Positions 26,495 to 64,000 of a stretch of 64,000 bases of DNA are shown piece by piece; the stretch's first letter is position 1, and the number at the start of each line of letters is the position of its first letter. This DNA is from Lota lota (lineage: Eukaryota; Chordata; Actinopteri; Gadiformes; Lotidae): assembly GCA_026745465.1 (NCBI GenBank), contig JACYXH010000703.1:124001-188000 (forward strand), written 5' to 3'. The translations under genes were made by a program, and so were the position numbers. The notes beneath the pieces were generated by a model. The model worked only from the letters and a program-made list of their open reading frames with translations. It made no database searches and had not been told where the DNA came from.

Positions 26495-28254
26495 GTATAA
26501 TTGTCGCACTCAAAGCAGAAGGAAAATAAGTTTACCAAATGTAAACAGATACCTTAGAACAACTGTTATTGTACAACAGTTCTGTTGTACAATAAAATCT
26601 AGTGGTCTACGGCAAAATCTTTTACTGCAACGTTTCAGTAAAATAGAAACAGAAAAAATGATTGATTTCAAAGAGTTTGCCCATCATAACATGTGCATGC
26701 TTTCCTCAAAATGTTAAATTTTCCAAGCAAACCAGAGTTTAAGTGTTAATGAGGAGGGCTCCCGTTTTGTCTCGCGATAAGCAACCGCTTCAAACTAAGT
26801 CTCACCGACTAACTCCTTCTTCCAGGAGTCGCTGTGCAATTAAAATAACCAATGCGTGTATTTATAATCCTCTTTCGCAATGGCAATCTGAGAAAAGCTC
26901 GCATGCATTTTTCCGCCCCTCGACAGAAACACCGCCACCGGTGGCTAGCAAAAATATCCAATTGAAGCTAGTCTATCTGCACGGACCCGCCAAATCGGTG
27001 GGCTGGAGAACGGGTTTGCGGAAACGTATAGTATGCACACTTCAAGCGCTGCTACACCTGGTCATAGTAATGTGTTCCGTCTCTTGGTCGGATAAGCCGG
27101 GATGAAAGAGAGATTGTTCCGTTTTTACCAATCGCCAAATCTACTGGGGAATGAAATACGCCGCTGCCATGGCAACGGCGCTGCCACCTGTGCAAGCAAA
27201 GCATGTGTGAAGCAACACAGACCAAACACAAAACAGTACCGTCTACATGAGAGAAAAGCCAAGAATGGTTGCGAAAAGGATTGTGTATGTATATATAGAT
27301 ATACATATCTAGATACTTATGTATAGAATAATGAAAGATGGACACCACTTCGCTATGGAAACCTCTGATTTCAGTCCTGGGTTCCGCATTTTGTTGGTTG
27401 AGCGTGACAAAAAAAGCTTTGCTAAGATTTGCAACATGCTACAGCGCTGTGACACAAATATCTACATTACATACTGCGCCATTTTTAGATATTGGACCCT
27501 ATTGTATAGGCCGCCACTAACATCAACTAATTGCATGGTTTATTCATATTTACAAAACCTTTAAAAAGCAACTTATTCCTCTACACATGACTTCTGAAAT
27601 ATTCTCATGCACTAAAAAGGAAAGGAAAAGACAACAGAAAACCATGGCCTATTTGTTCAAAGAATGCTCCTGTATCACTCTCTGGACTACAAGTCACAGA
27701 AACAGAGTCAAAGCTGTTCATTTTAACCCCAAGAAAGAATTCAAACTGATGCGCAAGGAATTTACAATAAAAAAAGAAGCATTCTCCATTTGACAGCTTA
27801 ATCTCTGAGAATATGTCAAAGTGAATGTCCAGATTCCTCACATATTTCAGACCAAGCGTACCTATACAGGCCAAGTTATCCCGGTATTAAAACGCAATAA
27901 ATAAAAAATAAAGATCAGCAATCGGGGGATTTCTATACTACCGAACTCCACCACTAGGGTAAGGACAGGAAACTCTTGACCATATATAGCTTGACGGGAC
28001 ATTTTGTTTTGTTTAGCTTTTTTACATCATGGCTCTGTGGAAAGGAATTGGTAACAGAGAGAGCGAGTGAGAAAGAGAGAGTGTGAGAGACAGAACGTGT
28101 GTGTGTGTTCCTGTGTGCATGGGTGTGAGTGCGAAGGGGGTATGTGTGCAGGGTGCATGTGTTAGCGTGTGTTTTGAGATCGGTGTGTGTGTGTGTTTCG
28201 AGATCTGTGTACGTGTGTGTTGAGGGGTGTGTGTGTTTCGAGATCTGTGTGTGT

Positions 28255-28328
<74 letters not shown>

Positions 28329-28332
28329 CGTC
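26495..28332 (-). other. clstn1: Probable 3' untranslated region of clstn1 and flank
   Basis: No gene is seen here. After the CA-rich start the sequence is AT-rich. A minus-strand AATAAA at 27544-27539, about 790 bases beyond the stop, is a reasonable end of the transcript. A perfect 14-base inverted repeat lies at 26566-26595. Confidence 0.45.
28261..28327. repeat. (GT)n tract immediately after the clstn1 stop codon
   Basis: On the minus strand the stop TAG (28335-28333) is followed within six bases by (CA)n, then further CA-rich sequence to about 28085. It therefore opens the 3'UTR. Confidence 0.95.
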
Positions 28333-60462
<32,130 letters not shown>

Positions 60463-60720
60463 CCCGAATGTAAGAGTTGAAACACCGGGGGTTGGTGAAT
60501 ATAACCTTCTTCTATGCTACGTTAGTTGGCGCGACTATTTCTTTGTCAGGAAAAAAATAAATCCAGAAGATATGTGTTCAGTCACCGCGGTAGCTCTAAG
60601 ATGGCCGTCAACGCCGCCGCTCTGCTATTCCCTTCAATCGCCGCTCTCTTGCAATTTTGCAGCTGTATCCAACGAGACCGATGGCCAGTGACGTCAATAC
60701 TGTTATTGTGGGAGACTTGA
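60463..60720 (-). promoter_or_regulatory. clstn1: clstn1 promoter region
   Basis: Just upstream of the start codon lie a YY1-like AAGATGGCC (60598-60606), a GC-rich stretch and a full palindromic CRE, TGACGTCA, at 60689-60696. No TATA box is obvious. A CRE fits a neuronal, activity-linked gene, but this is inference. Confidence 0.5.
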
Positions 60721-60870
60721 GCGCATGCAGCTAGTTTAGCACGGGCGGCTAAACTAAGATTGGGCCGGGGGGGGGGGGGGGGGGGGGGGGGAGGCCAAAT
60801 GACTTGGTCGGTTGGGAGTTGCCAAGCAGTAGCCTATAACATTTAGATTTACACAATTACACAATAGACA

Positions 60871-60874
<4 letters not shown>

Positions 60875-60946
<72 letters not shown>
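60875..60946. repeat. (TC)n microsatellite
   Basis: It lies about 410 bases upstream of the clstn1 start codon, beyond a poly-G run at 60767-60791. Both are purine/pyrimidine-asymmetric tracts flanking the promoter. Confidence 0.98.
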
Positions 60947-60950
<4 letters not shown>

Positions 60951-61526
60951 ACTCATCCACCACCCATGCAATCAGACGGGGAACGTATATCATTTTGAAA
61001 AATGATGAGAAAAGCCTTTACATGTAGTTCAATTACATATGATGTGGTTGCAGGGCTGATATAATGAATTGTGGTTATTCAATTAAGTCTGACTGGTCTG
61101 TAGGCTATGTATTGGATGACCATGTTATTTTCCTTTATTTATATTTTTGGGTTAATAATACATCTTCAAGTACATTTGTGAATATTGTTTAATGTGTTTT
61201 TTAATTGATGGGGCTAACCATTCATGAAAAATGTCAGACTCAAAGAAGATGAGGCCAGACAAAGTACACTTTATTGTCTTTGCAGCAGAATAAGGGCAAG
61301 CATAGGGCAGTCAAATATAAAAGAGATATAGAAATAAAAATGTAAAAAATAATTTGTAAACTACAAAACTACAACAATAATACAAGAACTTCCATTTTGC
61401 GCTGCACGGTTTCATGAGGACTTCTTCTCTCAGTTTGTTGTGTTAAAGTGGTCACACGTAACTCAGGCTACACTCTAAGGAGTTGCACATTATCTTAGCA
61501 TGAGCCCCACGTGAAAACAGCCACAG

Positions 61527-61528
<2 letters not shown>

Positions 61529-61570
<42 letters not shown>

Positions 61571-61594
61571 ATGAGAGAGAGAGAAAGAGAGAGA
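61529..61594. repeat. (GT)n followed by (GA)n
   Basis: A compound dinucleotide repeat in the right intergenic region. Confidence 0.95.
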
Positions 61595-64000
61595 GGCCAC
61601 AACTATCTGATGGGTCTATAAGCAGGGGCAGTCTTCAGCCAATGAGCCTATAGCAGCGGATCCAAGGCACAATGGCTGTTTGTTCTCCTCATTGGATAGG
61701 CATGAACTAGCTGGGAGAGAATGGTTCTCTAACCACAGATGTCCATCAAGGGGGGGGGGGGGTTGATGGGGCATAAAATGACCATTGTCACATCTTTAGA
61801 GAGGCATATAGCCAGGCTATGGTTCGGAGGATCTGTGTGAGACACCGATGGGCTGTTACTAAGGTGTTACTTCCTTTTGACAACCTCCCCTACTGCTGTG
61901 ACTGACTACAAATTATTCCCACAGTCGTTGAAAACAATCTCGGCTGTACGGCTTGGGACAGTTTTTAGAAGCATCTTGATTGATAATCCACTGTTTCCTA
62001 CTCCTTTGTCATAGTAGTGTAGGTGTAGTATCAAGTGACAGAAGATTTCCTTTCATTTCATTTTTTATAGGTCTATTGATAGAGCACCTTTCAATGCACC
62101 TATTAAATTGCCTGACATAAAATTATAGATAATTAGTGGTTCAGTTATTCTAGTTTGAAACCAGACATTTGTAAATCTGCTTTAATTAATCAGCTTACAG
62201 GAAATCATTGTAATTATATCCCCAGGGACCGTTTTCACATTTGTATTCTTCTACGTGTTTTAAAGCAAAGATAGATACATGAAAATTACTTATTACAAAA
62301 ATTACTGATCTATTTGTCACAATAACCTGGACTCTAAGCTATAAGAATGAATGTTGAGAACTATGATCAGTTTCTATATAAGCCATCTAACCAGGCTCTG
62401 TAACACAGCAGCGTGAGTTTGATGGACATCCCAGAGAGCCATTCAGGAGGCCAAACATGTGACATGTTGATCACATGTCACCTGAAGTGATCATAGGTTG
62501 GAGAAAGCCTCAGGTTCTTTCTAATTACCAATTAATATAGTCATTTTGATTATTTATACTCCAACAATTAGTGCGCTTTATTACAGTCAGGGCAAACGGA
62601 AGGAATTAAGATTCCCCCAAGAACCTTATATTATTAACTGATGATTACAAATAAAACAGCCATACATAATAAGAGTAATTATTGAACACAATTTAATGTG
62701 GCAGGGTTTTAATGTGTTCTCCCTCCACCGTGACCTGATCCTTATCAAACGATCGTTATCGCAGTTTTTAATCGTGCTTCGAGACAGACTTTCCGATTTG
62801 GTACAGTGGTGGGTGATTAGCAGACAGATCGAGTGAGTTAGTTACAACGTTTTATCACCAGAATCAAAGTAGAGACCTCTAAATTCCCTTCCCTCCCACT
62901 ATGCTCGTTTCCTGTCTGTGGACCGGAGCTGTCCCCTTGTGACATGAACTACTGGAGCAGACGCTGAATAACCCAAATCAGGGGGTGATTCGTCCCACCC
63001 TCCCCATGGTTGACATGGTGGTAGACATGGGAGATAATTGCTTGGAAGGTTCTTATCTGGGTTATCCGGAGTGATTTCCTTCTTCAAGGGCCTCTGATGT
63101 GTGATTGAACATTAATAGTGGGCTGTGATGAGAGACGATGATTATCATGTGATTGTGTTGTGGGTGTCTCACCTCACAATAAGAAAAAAATAAATGTGAT
63201 TTTTAGGCCCAGTATTTAAATAAGCTGGTTGAGGAACAGACAAATAAATACACATTGTAGTGCTGTTTTTTTAATATGTGGCTGCAAATAAATGTTTTTT
63301 ATGTGCTAATGTGTTTAGTCTTTATTTACAACTGTGAAAACATATATAAATGTGTAAATGTTCTGCGTGTAGATAAATAAAATGTTTTATTTGAATTCAA
63401 CAATTGTAGGTTTTGTTCTTCAATGCAGATATCATTTGGACATTGCTTGTGAAAATACTACATTCAGCAGCCTGCCCTTTCTCAGGTCAAATTTGACCTA
63501 TGAATATCATGATATGATTGAATTTCCATAAAACCGAATATTCAATATCTCCCTGGGCTGAGGCCATGCTATTTAAGATGGGTCGGTCTAATTCATGCCT
63601 TTTCTAAAAAATATTCTTGGTCATCAATTCCATATATTTCAAAAAGACGGTGGCCTGGTGCTTAAGGGTCGGCATTTATCATTTTCACAAGTCTACACTT
63701 AATCTAAATTTAGCTTCACTTGAGACTAATCTTCTCTTTACTAACCAATTCCTATCAATCAAATGTATTTTATTATGTGGCCTGGTGCACCAGTCTGTAG
63801 TCCAACACTATATCCAAAAAAACAAATTTCTTACTCTAGACAACCTTTCAAGAAAGTTTATTTTTTCTCCAATTGTATAATGCCATATCAAAGATATTTA
63901 CCATCCACCTTCATTCACTTGCATTTGATCCTCGGCAGAATCGTGTCTATCTATTTTGGTTCATACACAAAGAGAACAGCAAGGCAAAGTACTTGTCTTT

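Larger units (their letters stand above)
60721..64000. other. Right intergenic region
   Basis: Poly-G, (TC)n and (GT)n/(GA)n tracts, otherwise AT-rich unique sequence. No coding exon is recognised. A minus-strand AATAAA at 61275-61270 could mark the end of a minus-strand gene whose exons lie further right, but nothing else supports it. Confidence 0.5.

Noticed and set aside
20742-28332. ctnnbip1 (ICAT) expected between lzic and clstn1
   Set aside because: No exon encoding the conserved YIQQKVRVLLMLRKMG-like or NSQLSQLP-like peptides was seen on either strand.
62459-62481. GTGACATGT-TGATC-ACATGTCAC as a p53 or E-box array
   Set aside because: The inverted repeat is real, but the CATG units do not fit the purine/pyrimidine flanks of p53 half-sites, and short palindromes of this size are expected by chance.

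Overview
This is a gene-containing window from a vertebrate nuclear genome, almost certainly a teleost fish. Five host genes can be reconstructed exon by exon with consensus splice sites and consistent reading phase. The repeats are typical of fish: tRNA-headed SINEs, a Tc1-like transposon with long inverted repeats, a Ty3/gypsy LTR fossil, and very many long dinucleotide repeats. The genus cannot be read from the sequence; the heavy microsatellite load is reminiscent of some teleosts but proves nothing.

Layout from left to right. (1) 584-11499, minus strand: the first 13 constitutive coding exons plus one likely alternative exon of ube4b, the U-box ubiquitin chain-elongation factor. The rest of the gene, including the Ufd2 core and U-box, lies beyond the left edge. 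(2) 12703-13881, minus: a complete four-exon cellular retinol-binding protein gene, best called rbp7. (3) 15496-18115, minus: complete nmnat1, the nuclear NAD synthase. (4) 19090-20741, plus: complete lzic, divergent from nmnat1 across a short shared promoter region. (5) 20742-28332: intergenic and 3'-flanking sequence holding a broken Ty3/gypsy element (23686-26494) that carries an unrelated GC-rich segment in the opposite orientation. (6) 28333-60462, minus: complete clstn1 (calsyntenin-1), 19 coding exons including a 30-nt microexon and a 51-nt optional exon. It has a 12-kb first intron and a one-base surplus in one cadherin exon. (7) 60463-64000: clstn1 promoter and intergenic sequence without a recognisable gene.

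The gene set is that of human 1p36.22 (UBE4B-RBP7-NMNAT1-LZIC-CTNNBIP1-CLSTN1). Here clstn1 points the opposite way relative to lzic, and no ctnnbip1 is seen between them, which suggests a local inversion. The genes do not form a pathway. nmnat1 and ube4b are the two partners of the mouse Wld-S fusion, lzic carries an ICAT-like domain, and clstn1 encodes a type I membrane cargo adaptor for kinesin-1.

I found no strong case for a wholly new biological system. The points most worth a second look are the antisense host-like segment inside the LTR element, the phase-neutral acidic ube4b exon, the 211-bp pyrimidine tract abutting a clstn1 3' splice site, the single-base surplus in clstn1, and the long hairpin in lzic.
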